A stretch of DNA of 64,000 nucleotides from Gemmataceae bacterium (GTDB taxonomy: Bacteria > Planctomycetota > Planctomycetia > Gemmatales > Gemmataceae). Positions 54,291 to 62,496 of this stretch are shown in pieces. Position numbers and translations under genes: made by a program. Position 1 is the stretch's first letter, and each line of letters opens with the position of its first letter. The DNA lies in contig JAHBXO010000006.1 of assembly GCA_019636445.1 (NCBI GenBank), positions 159,230-223,229 of the forward strand. The letters are read 5' to 3'. The notes under the pieces are model-generated. The model made no database searches. It was given only the letters and a program-made list of their open reading frames with translations, and was not told the DNA's origin.

Positions 54291-55673
54291 TCAATACTTC
54301 ACGATCATGTGGAACGTGACGCCCTGGGCCCAGAACTCGTCCTGGGCGAGGACCCGGTTCGGCACGGGCACCACCGCCCCGGCCCCGAAGGACTGGCTGG
54401 TCGGGATGATCGCCGGGTTCACCACGTTCGTGACCGCGTTGCCGGGCCGCGAGACGCGGTTGATGTACAGGTAGTTGTAGCCGATGGCCGTGGTGAGCCA
54501 GGAGCTCCAGTTGCGGCCGAGGCTGATGCCGAATTCCGGGATGATCGCGAATTCGTCGTTACGATAGCGGCCGACGTTCAGGGCGTTGGCGTAGAGGCCG
54601 CCGACGGACGAGGCCGACAGGCCGCGCGACAGGTCCAGCAGATCCGACCGGCCGCTCACGTCGAGCACCTGGTTCATCACGCCGAAGGCGAGCTTCGAGC
54701 TGAAGCCGAAGGACCAATCGCCGCAGTCGACGGTGGCGCGGGTCCCGATCTGGCCGCCGTAGAAGCGGTTGTACACGTCGAACACGTCGGTGACGGACAC
54801 GATGGCCGGGTTGAAGATCGCGGCCCCGTTGAAGCGCGGGGTTCCGCCGCCGAGGATCGTCGATTGCGAACGGATCTGCAGGTCTTCGTGCACTTCGAAG
54901 TAGCGGAAGCCGAGCAGGCCGTCGATGGTCCACTTGCAGGCGTCTTCAGGGCAGCTGCGGTAGAGGTTGGCGAGGAGGTTCGCTTCCGCGCCGAACATCT
55001 CGTTGCTGCTGGAGACGAGCACGGCCCCGCTGGCGAGGCCCTGCTGGGCGACGGTGAGCACGGCGGGTCCGCCGGTGCTGGCGTCGACGAACGGCCGGGC
55101 GATGACCGGAATGCCGTTGGTGTCGGACTGGGCGAAGAAGACGTTCGACTTGCGTTCGAACATCATGCCGCCGAAGTCGAAGCCGTAGCGCCGGTCGGCG
55201 CCGCGGTACCAGCCGCCGTTGATGTGGAAGCCGGAGAACAGGTTGTAGCCGAGGTCCGAGCGGCTGTGCAGGAGGGTGGTGGTGGGCCGGCCGGCGAGGC
55301 CGGAGTCCTGCGGGGCGCTGGTGCTGACGAACGGCACGTTCGCGGGCTGCGCCTTCACGAACCAGAGGAGGAATTTGCTGTCGAGGTACCAGTGCGTGGC
55401 CTGGGGCTGCGCGCCGGGCTGGGCGAACGCATCCTGCCAGCCGGGCTGGCCGTGATAACCCATCGGGTAGCCGGGCGCCATCATGCCGGGGTCGCCCATG
55501 GGCATGCCGCCGGCCTCCGGACCGCCGCCGAACTGTGGCGGCACGATCTCGCCCACGGCGGGACCGCCGGCCGGCAACAAGCCGGCACCGGGCGACGGCG
55601 TCGGCGATTGGGCGAACGCGGCCCCGGCTCCCAACGTCAAGGCCGCGATTGTTCCCAGCACACGTTTCCGCAT
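54291..55673 (-). CDS. BBP7-like outer membrane beta-barrel protein
   Basis: A 460-residue protein with a clear signal peptide MRKRVLGTIAALTLGAGAAFAQ. Residues about 22-95 are a Gly/Pro/Met-rich linker (PGYPMGYHGQPGWQ). From HWYLDSKFLLWFVKAQPANVP onwards the sequence matches the planctomycete BBP7 (beta-barrel protein 7) family, with alternating amphipathic strands such as NLFSGFHINGGWYRGADRRY, LLGFRYFEVHEDLQIRS and AIGYNYLYINRVSRPGNAV, ending in FWAQGVTFHMIVKY, whose last residue is aromatic as in outer membrane proteins. It is probably a porin-like outer membrane component. CAGGAG precedes the ATG. Confidence 0.9.
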   Translation of the reverse strand: MRKRVLGTIAALTLGAGAAFAQSPTPSPGAGLLPAGGPAVGEIVPPQFGGGPEAGGMPMGDPGMMAPGYPMGYHGQPGWQDAFAQPGAQPQATHWYLDSKFLLWFVKAQPANVPFVSTSAPQDSGLAGRPTTTLLHSRSDLGYNLFSGFHINGGWYRGADRRYGFDFGGMMFERKSNVFFAQSDTNGIPVIARPFVDASTGGPAVLTVAQQGLASGAVLVSSSNEMFGAEANLLANLYRSCPEDACKWTIDGLLGFRYFEVHEDLQIRSQSTILGGGTPRFNGAAIFNPAIVSVTDVFDVYNRFYGGQIGTRATVDCGDWSFGFSSKLAFGVMNQVLDVSGRSDLLDLSRGLSASSVGGLYANALNVGRYRNDEFAIIPEFGISLGRNWSSWLTTAIGYNYLYINRVSRPGNAVTNVVNPAIIPTSQSFGAGAVVPVPNRVLAQDEFWAQGVTFHMIVKY

Positions 55674-55964
55674 GGCACGCTCCTGATCTGCACACCCGTG
55701 GCGGGGTGGTCTTGCACCGGCGGCCCCAACACCGGCCACCGCCCGCGCGAACGGACTGCTTCTCTACGCGGAATCATCGGCACAACCGGACCGGCAACAT
55801 GAGTCCGCTTCGGCAATCTTTGCGCGGACGGAACAACCGGAGGATCGACACGAATTGCCCGGTTTGCCAAAAGTGCCAAGATTGAATTCTGAGACTTCGT
55901 CCTACCATCGTGGACCACCGTGGGCGTCTCTGACCTAGCGGTGGACCCGGAAGATTACGACCCC
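55674..55964. other. 291-base spacer between hemF and the BBP7 gene
   Basis: No gene is supported here. It must contain the leader and promoter of the BBP7 gene on the minus strand and the end of the hemF transcript. I see no clear promoter boxes or terminator. Confidence 0.35.
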
Positions 55965-56870
55965 CTAGACACTCGCCCAATCCCGCGGCTTCAGCCAGTA
56001 GTCGGTCAACTCCGCCTCCGGCGTGCCGGCCGGCGGATGATAATCGTACACGTACCGCACCACCGGCGGCAGGCTCATCAGGATGCTCTCGGTGCGGCCG
56101 TTGGTCTTCAAGCCGAAGATCGTGCCGCGGTCGTAGACGAGGTTGAACTCCACGTAGCGGCCGCGACGGTATTCCTGGAAGGCGCGCTGCTCTGGCGTCC
56201 AACTCAAGCCGTGACGGCGCTCCACGATCGGCGCGTAGCTCGGCAGGAACGCGTCACCGGCGTCCCGGACGAACGCGAAGATCGCTTCGAGGTCCTGCCC
56301 CTTCGTGCCGAGGTAGTCGAAGAAGATGCCGCCGACGCCGCGGGCTTCGTTCCGGTGCTTGAGGTGGAAGTACTCGTCGCAATCCTTCTTCATGGTCGCG
56401 TGATCGGCGACGCTGGCGTGGCGGTCGCACACGGCCTTCCAGGTCTTGTGGAAGTGAACCACGTCCTCTCGGAACGGGTAATACGGCGTCAGGTCGCCGC
56501 CGCCGCCGAACCACGCGGCCTCGCCCTTCGTCAGGAAGCGGAAGTTGGCGTGCACGGTCGGCACGAGCGGGCTGCGAGGGTGGAGTACGAGCGAGACGCC
56601 GGCGGCGGTGAAGCGTGTGCCCTCGCCGGGGATCTGCTTGGCGAACTGAGGATCCATCTCGCCGAAGACTTCGGAGAAGTTGACGCCGGCCTTCTCGAAG
56701 ATGCCGCCGTTCTCGAGCACGCGGGAGCGGCCGCCGCCGCCGCCCTCGCGGTCCCAGGTGTCTTCGCGAAATCGGTGTCCGTCGAGGGCGGACAAGCCCT
56801 CGCAGATACGATCCTGCAGGCCACGGAAATACTCGACGGCACGGGTCCGGAGCGTGTCAATAGCGGACAT
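55965..56870 (-). CDS. hemF: Oxygen-dependent coproporphyrinogen III oxidase
   Basis: A 301-residue HemF, the aerobic enzyme that decarboxylates coproporphyrinogen III to protoporphyrinogen IX. Diagnostic blocks are REDTWDREGGGGGRSRVLEN, AAGVSLVLHPRSP, VPTVHANFRFL, the HemF signature FGGGGDLTPYYPF, ARGVGGIFFDYL and RYVEFNLVYDRGTIFGLKTNGRTESIL. Length matches family members (about 300). It stands alone, with no other haem genes adjacent, and shows that the organism can use oxygen for haem synthesis. The start is 36 bases from the gene upstream. Confidence 0.96.
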   Translation of the reverse strand: MSAIDTLRTRAVEYFRGLQDRICEGLSALDGHRFREDTWDREGGGGGRSRVLENGGIFEKAGVNFSEVFGEMDPQFAKQIPGEGTRFTAAGVSLVLHPRSPLVPTVHANFRFLTKGEAAWFGGGGDLTPYYPFREDVVHFHKTWKAVCDRHASVADHATMKKDCDEYFHLKHRNEARGVGGIFFDYLGTKGQDLEAIFAFVRDAGDAFLPSYAPIVERRHGLSWTPEQRAFQEYRRGRYVEFNLVYDRGTIFGLKTNGRTESILMSLPPVVRYVYDYHPPAGTPEAELTDYWLKPRDWASV

Positions 56871-56906
56871 GATTGTCTCCTTTTGGGGACATCATACGAG
56901 GCCCCG

Positions 56907-57650
56907 CTATTTTTTCTTCTCTTCGTCTTTCTCGAGGATCAACCAGACCTTGGAATTGATCGACGGAATCTTCTCCGTGTTCGCCTTGTAGATCAGAAAC
57001 GCGTCATCTTTGGAGACTTGTACGGGTAGGTCGAGCATGGCGTCGTAGTCGTTCGAGAGACCGATCACCACGCCGTTGTTGGCGCAGTAGAACGGCGGGT
57101 CGGCGGGTCGGTCGGGGTTCTTGATGAACCGGCTGCCGGCGAAGACCCAGTCGTCGGCCATGAGCTTTTTCGTCTTCGAGTTCGCGATCCATTCCTGCGC
57201 GGCGTGGGTGTGCGTCTTGCCGTCCCGGGTGTAGTGGACGCTCACCTTGATCTTGGGTCCGGACGCGGGCTTGTAGTCGTCCTCCATGGTGACGGGGTTG
57301 ACGAACTGCACCGGCTTGCCGGCCTTCGCACCGGTGGCTTCCAGCGCGGCGTGGATGAAGCGGGCGTCCAGCGAGACTCGCAGGATCGATTCGTGCTCCT
57401 TGGTGCCCTTCTTCGTGACGAACACTTCGAGCGGCCCCTCGCGCAGGCAGACTTCGGCCGTGGCGAGGACGCGACGCCGGCCGTCCGCTGCCTTTTCGAG
57501 GTAGAGCGATTTGTCCGGTTGCAATTCGAAGAGTTCGGATTTCGCGTCCACCTTGGGCACGGGCGGGAGCGCTTCGCCCTTGGGTGGTTCCTGAGCGGCC
57601 AGTGCCGGACACGAAATGACCAGGAGGAGGAGGGTTCGCAAGCGGGTCAT
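56907..57650 (-). CDS. Secreted YdjY-like protein
   Basis: A 247-residue secreted protein. The signal peptide MTRLRTLLLLVISCPALAAQ ends near residue 20. The central part (CLREGPLEVFVTKKGTKEHE, then SILRVSLDARFIHAALEATG and QFVNPVTMEDDYKPASGPKI) matches the YdjY-like domain often found in secreted planctomycete proteins. The C-terminus is basic and acidic mixed (VWLILEKDEEKKK). No enzymatic motif is visible. It lies between hemF (36 bases) and a YHS-domain protein (67 bases), all on one strand, so they may be co-transcribed. Function is unknown. Confidence 0.8.
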   Translation of the reverse strand: MTRLRTLLLLVISCPALAAQEPPKGEALPPVPKVDAKSELFELQPDKSLYLEKAADGRRRVLATAEVCLREGPLEVFVTKKGTKEHESILRVSLDARFIHAALEATGAKAGKPVQFVNPVTMEDDYKPASGPKIKVSVHYTRDGKTHTHAAQEWIANSKTKKLMADDWVFAGSRFIKNPDRPADPPFYCANNGVVIGLSNDYDAMLDLPVQVSKDDAFLIYKANTEKIPSINSKVWLILEKDEEKKK

Positions 57651-57717
57651 GGTTCACCTCGCGGGATCGGAGCCGACGGACTTCCCATGAGCAGGAGTCG
57701 TGCCGGCCCGCGGTCGG

Positions 57718-58437
57718 CTATTTCTTTTTGTCCGCGTCCTTCTTTTGCTTCGCCTCGAATTCCTTGATGAACTTCTCCGGGTCGTCCTTGAAGGCGTCGC
57801 GGCAGCCGGAGCAGCAGACGTAGTAGGTTTTGCCGTTGTGCACGACGCGCGAGGTGCCGGTCCCGCCGCTGACGATGCACTCCGGGCCTGTGGGGACGTT
57901 GGCGAAGCTTTCGCCGTCCTTCGTGACCCCAACCTGATATTGTCGCGTGAAGGACGCGGTGCCCGACGGCTTCGCGTCCAGCCGGTACAGGTAGCGGTTG
58001 TGGTGCAGGAGGGTGAAGACGAAGCGTTCGGTGGTCTTCGTGTCGTCGTCCGTCCGCTCGAGGGTGAGGATCTGTTCCTTTCCTTTGCCCGCGGTCAGGT
58101 CGCCGCGGTAGAGCGATTTCTTGCCGTCGGCGTGAACGAATTCCATCGCGAAGAGTTTCTTGTCGCGCAGGTAGCGCAGTTCGGCGGATTTGTACTTCGG
58201 GTTCTTGTCGAAGGCCGCCGTCAGCCAGGCGTCGTCGCCCTTGAACTGCCAGGTCCATTCGACGGTTTCGGTCCAGAACTCCTTGGCTTTGGACCCTCCG
58301 GGGCCGTCGGGCACGCCGGTGCCCTTCCATTTGCCGACGAAGAGGTTGAACGGCTTGAGCGCCTCGCGGGCGGTGGCGGGCAGGGGGTCGGCGGCGGGCA
58401 TCATCGCGGCGACCAGCAGGTAGAGCGTGGGTGTCAT
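57718..58437 (-). CDS. Secreted protein with C-terminal YHS/TRASH-like metal-binding domain
   Basis: A 239-residue protein. Residues 1-16 are weakly hydrophobic and could be a signal. The N-terminal 180 residues resemble calycin/lipocalin-like or DUF1579-type proteins (NLFVGKWKGTGVPDGPGGSK, WTWQFKGDDAWLTA). The C-terminal segment PECIVSGGTGTSRVVHNGKT leading to YYVCCSGCRDAFKDDPEKFI is a YHS/TRASH module whose cysteines (PEC, CCSGC) bind transition metals such as copper. The gene is followed, on the same strand, by a cysteine-rich regulator-like protein (58485), which supports a link to metals. Confidence 0.8.
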   Translation of the reverse strand: MTPTLYLLVAAMMPAADPLPATAREALKPFNLFVGKWKGTGVPDGPGGSKAKEFWTETVEWTWQFKGDDAWLTAAFDKNPKYKSAELRYLRDKKLFAMEFVHADGKKSLYRGDLTAGKGKEQILTLERTDDDTKTTERFVFTLLHHNRYLYRLDAKPSGTASFTRQYQVGVTKDGESFANVPTGPECIVSGGTGTSRVVHNGKTYYVCCSGCRDAFKDDPEKFIKEFEAKQKKDADKKK

Positions 58438-58484
58438 GGTGGTCCTCCCGTCCGAAGACGTTCGTCCCGCGCGGGTGTTTCAGC

Positions 58485-58925
58485 TCAATGGGCGTGGGTG
58501 TGGCGGGACTTGAAGTGCTCGGCCACCTTTTCCATGGGCACGTGCCAGCCGCAGTCGTCGCAGGCGGGCACGGAGACGTAGCATTTGGCGCAGTATAGCG
58601 CGCCGCCGTGGAGGAACTGTTCGATCCGCTTCTTTTCGAGACCGTTGAGGCCGTCGGCGGAGAGCGGGAACTCGACGGCGGTCTTGCACTTCTCGCAGGG
58701 GCGGTGATTGTGTTTTTCGATGGCGGGCTTGTAGTGGTCGTGCACGCCGCGCGCGACGACGCCGGAGCCGGCGCAGAGGGGGCAGGTCATGCCGAACTGC
58801 GCGAGGATCGCCTTGCGGATGAAGTCGCTTTTGTTCGGAAGGTTGTCGAGGAACTCGGCGAGTTCCTCTTCCACCTTGAAGGCAACGATTTGCGATTTGG
58901 AGGTTTTGGTTGCCTTGCGGGCCAT
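58485..58925 (-). CDS. Ribbon-helix-helix-like protein with zinc-binding CxxC pairs
   Basis: A 146-residue protein. The N-terminus SQIVAFKVEEELAEFLDNLP then NKSDFIRKAIL resembles a ribbon-helix-helix DNA-binding domain (about residues 11-41). It is followed by four CxxC pairs (C48/C51, C77/C80, C112/C115, C122/C125) and several histidines, enough for two zinc ribbons, and a His-rich tail (HFKSRHTHAH). The architecture suggests a metal-responsive transcription regulator, though NikR itself has a different sensor. It stands 47 bases upstream of the YHS-domain gene on the same strand. The target and ligand are not known. Confidence 0.75.
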   Translation of the reverse strand: MARKATKTSKSQIVAFKVEEELAEFLDNLPNKSDFIRKAILAQFGMTCPLCAGSGVVARGVHDHYKPAIEKHNHRPCEKCKTAVEFPLSADGLNGLEKKRIEQFLHGGALYCAKCYVSVPACDDCGWHVPMEKVAEHFKSRHTHAH

Positions 58926-59010
58926 GTCGGGGTTCCGGTCGGGGCTATCAAGGCATCCTAAGGGTGCCGGGCCGGAAATCCAACATGGGAAATCGAACTC
59001 GGGAAACGAA

Positions 59011-59045
59011 AACGGCCGGCGAGTCCGCGGAACTCGCCGGCCGTT
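59011..59045 (-). terminator. Terminator-like hairpin downstream of the small secreted protein
   Basis: AACGGCCGGCGAGT (59011-59024) pairs perfectly with ACTCGCCGGCCGTT (59032-59045). On the minus strand the stem is followed by TTCGTTTC, weakly T-rich, so it may end the 59062 gene. Confidence 0.6.
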
Positions 59046-59061
59046 CGACGTTCGACGGAGC

Positions 59062-59361
59062 TTACTTCTTCTTGCCGGCGAACTTGATTTCCGTGGCGGT
59101 GTCCTTGTCCACGGTCACTTCGAACTTGCTCTTGCCTTCCTTCATCTTGGAGAAGGAGGGGATCGCCTTGTCGGCGGGCACGTCCTTGTCGCCGCGCTTG
59201 AAGGTCGTCTTGTCGGTGATCTTGATGGTCTTTTCCTTGTCGCCGTCCTTCACGGTCAGTTCCTTCTTGGCATCGTCGTACTTGACGAAGACGACTTCGC
59301 CGGCGATGACGAGGCCGAACGAGCAGACCAGGGCGAACGCCGCCAGAGCAAACTTACGCAT
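59062..59361 (-). CDS. Small secreted protein of unknown function
   Basis: A 99-residue protein. The ATG at 59361 starts a signal peptide MRKFALAAFALVCSFGLVIA with cleavage near residue 20. The mature part of about 79 residues is rich in Lys and Asp (EVVFVKYDDAKKELTVKDGD then KEKTIKITDKTTFKRGD), with a beta-strand-rich look similar to small planctomycete secreted proteins. No motif for catalysis or metal binding is visible. It is monocistronic, with a hairpin after it, and lies divergent from the gene at 59576. Confidence 0.75.
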   Translation of the reverse strand: MRKFALAAFALVCSFGLVIAGEVVFVKYDDAKKELTVKDGDKEKTIKITDKTTFKRGDKDVPADKAIPSFSKMKEGKSKFEVTVDKDTATEIKFAGKKK

Positions 59362-59575
59362 GTGCAAACCCTCAGGGTGTGATCCGTTCCGCCAAAACAC
59401 CCCGTTCGGCGGGAGAGGATCGAGAGCGGTGGAAGCGGGAGAATTCCCACTTTTTGGTTACGCCGAACGGATGAGAATTCAATGATGAACTCCCGCTCGC
59501 GTCCGCACCGTCCACCATGATAAGATGAACCCCATGCGGTCCGAACCGTTCCGCGAGAAACCGGAAAATCCCGTC

Positions 59576-62338
59576 ATGTCGCAATCGATCCGCCTCCGTC
59601 GCGCCGGCCTGCTCGCCTTCGGCTTCCTCGCGGCTGCGATCGGCGCGCTCGGACAGGGCAACATCGTCCCCAAGAAGGACGACAAGAAGAAAGACGAGAA
59701 GGCGGTCGTCGTCGAAAAGGGGAACACCGGGGCCTTGCCCGAAACGGAAGACCCGAACCCCAAGAAGGTCCGCAGTTTCATCCCGATCGACGACGAGGCG
59801 CCGATCGTGAACGTCCCCAAGGGGGCGTACTACGTGCGGATCGAGGAGCTGGCCCGCGCGACCGCCGACGCCCGCTCCCCGGAACTCCGCGCCGTCGTCG
59901 TCAAGTTCGTCGTCGCCTTCGACGTGATGATCGACCAGCAGGAGAAGCCCACGCGCATCACCCCGATTCCGGTCTATCGGCTGGCGAAGATCCCGCCGAT
60001 CTTCGGCGTCTTCGAACTCGACGACAAGAACCACCCGCTGGCGCACCGGCGCGTGGAATCGGTTCGTATCCGGCGATTTCAACATTTCGAAGAGCTGGCC
60101 GTCGAGGAAGCCGAAAAGCTGATGGATACGAAGGTGACGACGCCGCGCGGGGTGGAGATGCGCGACCGCGTGGACGCCGCCGAGCAGATTCTCGCCGGCG
60201 CGCTCTACTTCCACGATAGCGCGCGCGACCAGAGCAAGCGCAAGGGGCTGGGCTGGGAGCAGGTGCGGGCGAAACTGGCCGAGACGCTATCGGCGGCGCG
60301 GCTGGCACGCCTCAAACTCGCGGCGGAACGGAAGGACTGGAAGCTCGTTCGCAGTCTCGGTTCACGCATGGTCGGCCTGTACCCGAATGACAAAAAGCTG
60401 TTGGAGCAGATCTTCACGGTGCGGCTGGCGGAGGCGGAGATCGCCGCGGCCGAGTCGGAGCAGCCGGCCGATCTGGAAATGGCGCGGAACCTCCTCATCG
60501 AGTTCGAAAGCCAGTTTCCGGGCAGCAAATCCGACGCGGCCGAGCGGATCCGGGATGCGCTCAAACAAAAAGCGAAGCGGCTCTTCGAACTCGCCTCGAC
60601 CTCGCTCAAGCAGAACGACCAGAAACGTGCCCAACTGCTCATCCGCACCGTCGAGACGATCGAACCGGGCATGGCGGGCCTGCGCGACCTGCAAGGGCAG
60701 CTCACCGGGGGCTATTCGATTCTCTACGTTGGGGTCCGCCAGCTGCCGGAACGGATGACGCCGCTGACCGCGCGCTTCCCCAGCGAGCACGCGGCCGCCA
60801 GCTTGATCTTCGAACCACTCCTGGAAGCCCTGCCGGACGACCCGCACGGGATGAAGTACCGCCCCGCCCTCGCGGCCGGGATGCCCGCGCCCGTCGGCTC
60901 CGCCCGCGATTTCCAGCTCGTCCGCACGGCGGAGTGGGTCGGACTCGACCGCGAGTACTTTGACGCGGCCGATGTCGCGGGTACCCTCCGGGGCATTCGC
61001 GAACGCTACCGCCACACCTGGGTCGGCCGCGACCTCGGCTGGCTGTCCGAACAGGCGCGCGTCGAAGACCGGGCCAGTCTGCGCATCGGCTTCGCCAGCG
61101 GCCACCCGTACCCGCTCTCCCTCATGACCACGCGCATCCTGCCCAGCCGCTGGCTGACCGCGCAGAACAAGGCGCTCGACGACATCGCCTTCGCCGTGCG
61201 CCCCGCCGGCACCGGCCCGTTCCGCCTCCTCGGCGCGGGGAAGCCCAGCGACGGCCCGCCGGAAGTCGTGTTCGTCGCGAATCCGGCGTTCGGCCGCCGC
61301 CCCGGACGGGTGGGTCAACCGTTTATCAAGGAGATCCACTTCATCGATCTGAACAAGGTGGCCGATCCCACGGCGCTGTTTCGTTCGGGCCAGCTCCACT
61401 TCCTGCCGGACGTGCCCACCGCGGACCTCGGGAAATATACCGCGATCGACGCGAAGCTCTCCGGCGTCGCCGAGGTCGTGACCAGCGCGACGAACCGGCA
61501 GATTCACCTGCTGGCGATCAACCATCACCGGCCGGAGTTGAACAGCGTGGCGCTGCGGCGGGGAGTGTCGCACGCCATCGATCGCGAGGAGATCCTGGAC
61601 AAGACGTATCGGGCCGGATTCAAGAACTTCCACAAGGCGCTGGTCGGGCCGTTCCCGCCGGAGTCGTGGGCGGTGCCGCGAACGGCCGGCTCGGTGCCGC
61701 CGCCGTTGTTCAATACGAACCTCGCGCAGGCCAAGCTGGCCGAGTACGCCGGGCAGGCTGGAGGGAAAGTCCTCTCGTTGATCTACTCGACGGAAGACCC
61801 CCGCTCGCGCGTGGCGTGCGAGGCGATCCGCAAGCAGGTGGAGGACGCCGCCGCGGCGCTGGTCAAGGTGACGGTCAACCTCGAGGGTCTGTCCCCGCTG
61901 GAGTACCACAAGCGGGTCTACGAGGATCGCAACTTCGACCTGGCCTACGTGGCGTTCGAGTACCCCGACGAGTGGTACCCGCAGGCGCTGGGGGCGCTGC
62001 TCGACCCCGAGGCGCACGAGCCGGGGGGCCGGAATTTCATGCGCTACCCGCCCAAGACCGTGTCGCTCAGCCGCGAGGACAAGCAACTCGGCCAGCAGTT
62101 GGAGGAAATCCGGCGGCATTCGGACTTCTCCGGGAAGCTGTCGCCGCAGGCGCACGATCTCCAGCGCCGCTTCGTGGAGGCGATGCCGTTCATTCCGCTC
62201 TGGCAACTGGACCGCCACATTGTGGTTTCCTCGAAGCTGAAGGTGCATTTCGACGACGTTGCGGACGCCGCGAATCCCAAATGGTTGCCGCCGGGCGATC
62301 CGTTCGCCGGGGTCGCACGCTGGAAGCTTCTCGACTGA
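59576..62338 (+). CDS. Family 5 extracellular solute-binding-like protein with long N-terminal extension
   Basis: A 920-residue exported protein. The ATG at 59576 lies 50 bases after a possible -10 box (TAAGAT, 59521-59526) and begins a signal peptide (RRAGLLAFGFLAAAIGALGQ). A charged linker (KKDDKKKDEKAVVVEKGN) follows. Residues about 60-370 are helical with TPR-like pairs (LARLKLAAERKDWKLVRSLG, AQLLIRTVETIEPGMAGLRD). From about 390 on the fold matches SBP_bac_5 proteins: FEPLLEALPDDPHGM, the NxxVxxALRxAIxREEI-type segment LRRGVSHAIDREEILDKTYR, and DLAYVAFEYPDEWYP. Peptide or nickel ABC permease genes are absent nearby, so its substrate and transporter are unknown. Confidence 0.82.
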   Translation: MSQSIRLRRAGLLAFGFLAAAIGALGQGNIVPKKDDKKKDEKAVVVEKGNTGALPETEDPNPKKVRSFIPIDDEAPIVNVPKGAYYVRIEELARATADARSPELRAVVVKFVVAFDVMIDQQEKPTRITPIPVYRLAKIPPIFGVFELDDKNHPLAHRRVESVRIRRFQHFEELAVEEAEKLMDTKVTTPRGVEMRDRVDAAEQILAGALYFHDSARDQSKRKGLGWEQVRAKLAETLSAARLARLKLAAERKDWKLVRSLGSRMVGLYPNDKKLLEQIFTVRLAEAEIAAAESEQPADLEMARNLLIEFESQFPGSKSDAAERIRDALKQKAKRLFELASTSLKQNDQKRAQLLIRTVETIEPGMAGLRDLQGQLTGGYSILYVGVRQLPERMTPLTARFPSEHAAASLIFEPLLEALPDDPHGMKYRPALAAGMPAPVGSARDFQLVRTAEWVGLDREYFDAADVAGTLRGIRERYRHTWVGRDLGWLSEQARVEDRASLRIGFASGHPYPLSLMTTRILPSRWLTAQNKALDDIAFAVRPAGTGPFRLLGAGKPSDGPPEVVFVANPAFGRRPGRVGQPFIKEIHFIDLNKVADPTALFRSGQLHFLPDVPTADLGKYTAIDAKLSGVAEVVTSATNRQIHLLAINHHRPELNSVALRRGVSHAIDREEILDKTYRAGFKNFHKALVGPFPPESWAVPRTAGSVPPPLFNTNLAQAKLAEYAGQAGGKVLSLIYSTEDPRSRVACEAIRKQVEDAAAALVKVTVNLEGLSPLEYHKRVYEDRNFDLAYVAFEYPDEWYPQALGALLDPEAHEPGGRNFMRYPPKTVSLSREDKQLGQQLEEIRRHSDFSGKLSPQAHDLQRRFVEAMPFIPLWQLDRHIVVSSKLKVHFDDVADAANPKWLPPGDPFAGVARWKLLD

Positions 62339-62496
62339 AAACCCGACAGCCTGTATGGCGATGGGAGCGCCCGATTGTTCCGGCGCGAATCCTGCGCTCG
62401 GGGATGCGAAAGAAGCCCGTAAACCCGGGAAAATCGATACCTTCGCGCGCCGGGCGTGTACTAGCTTTTCCATGACGGAAACCCCTCGGTCTCCGG

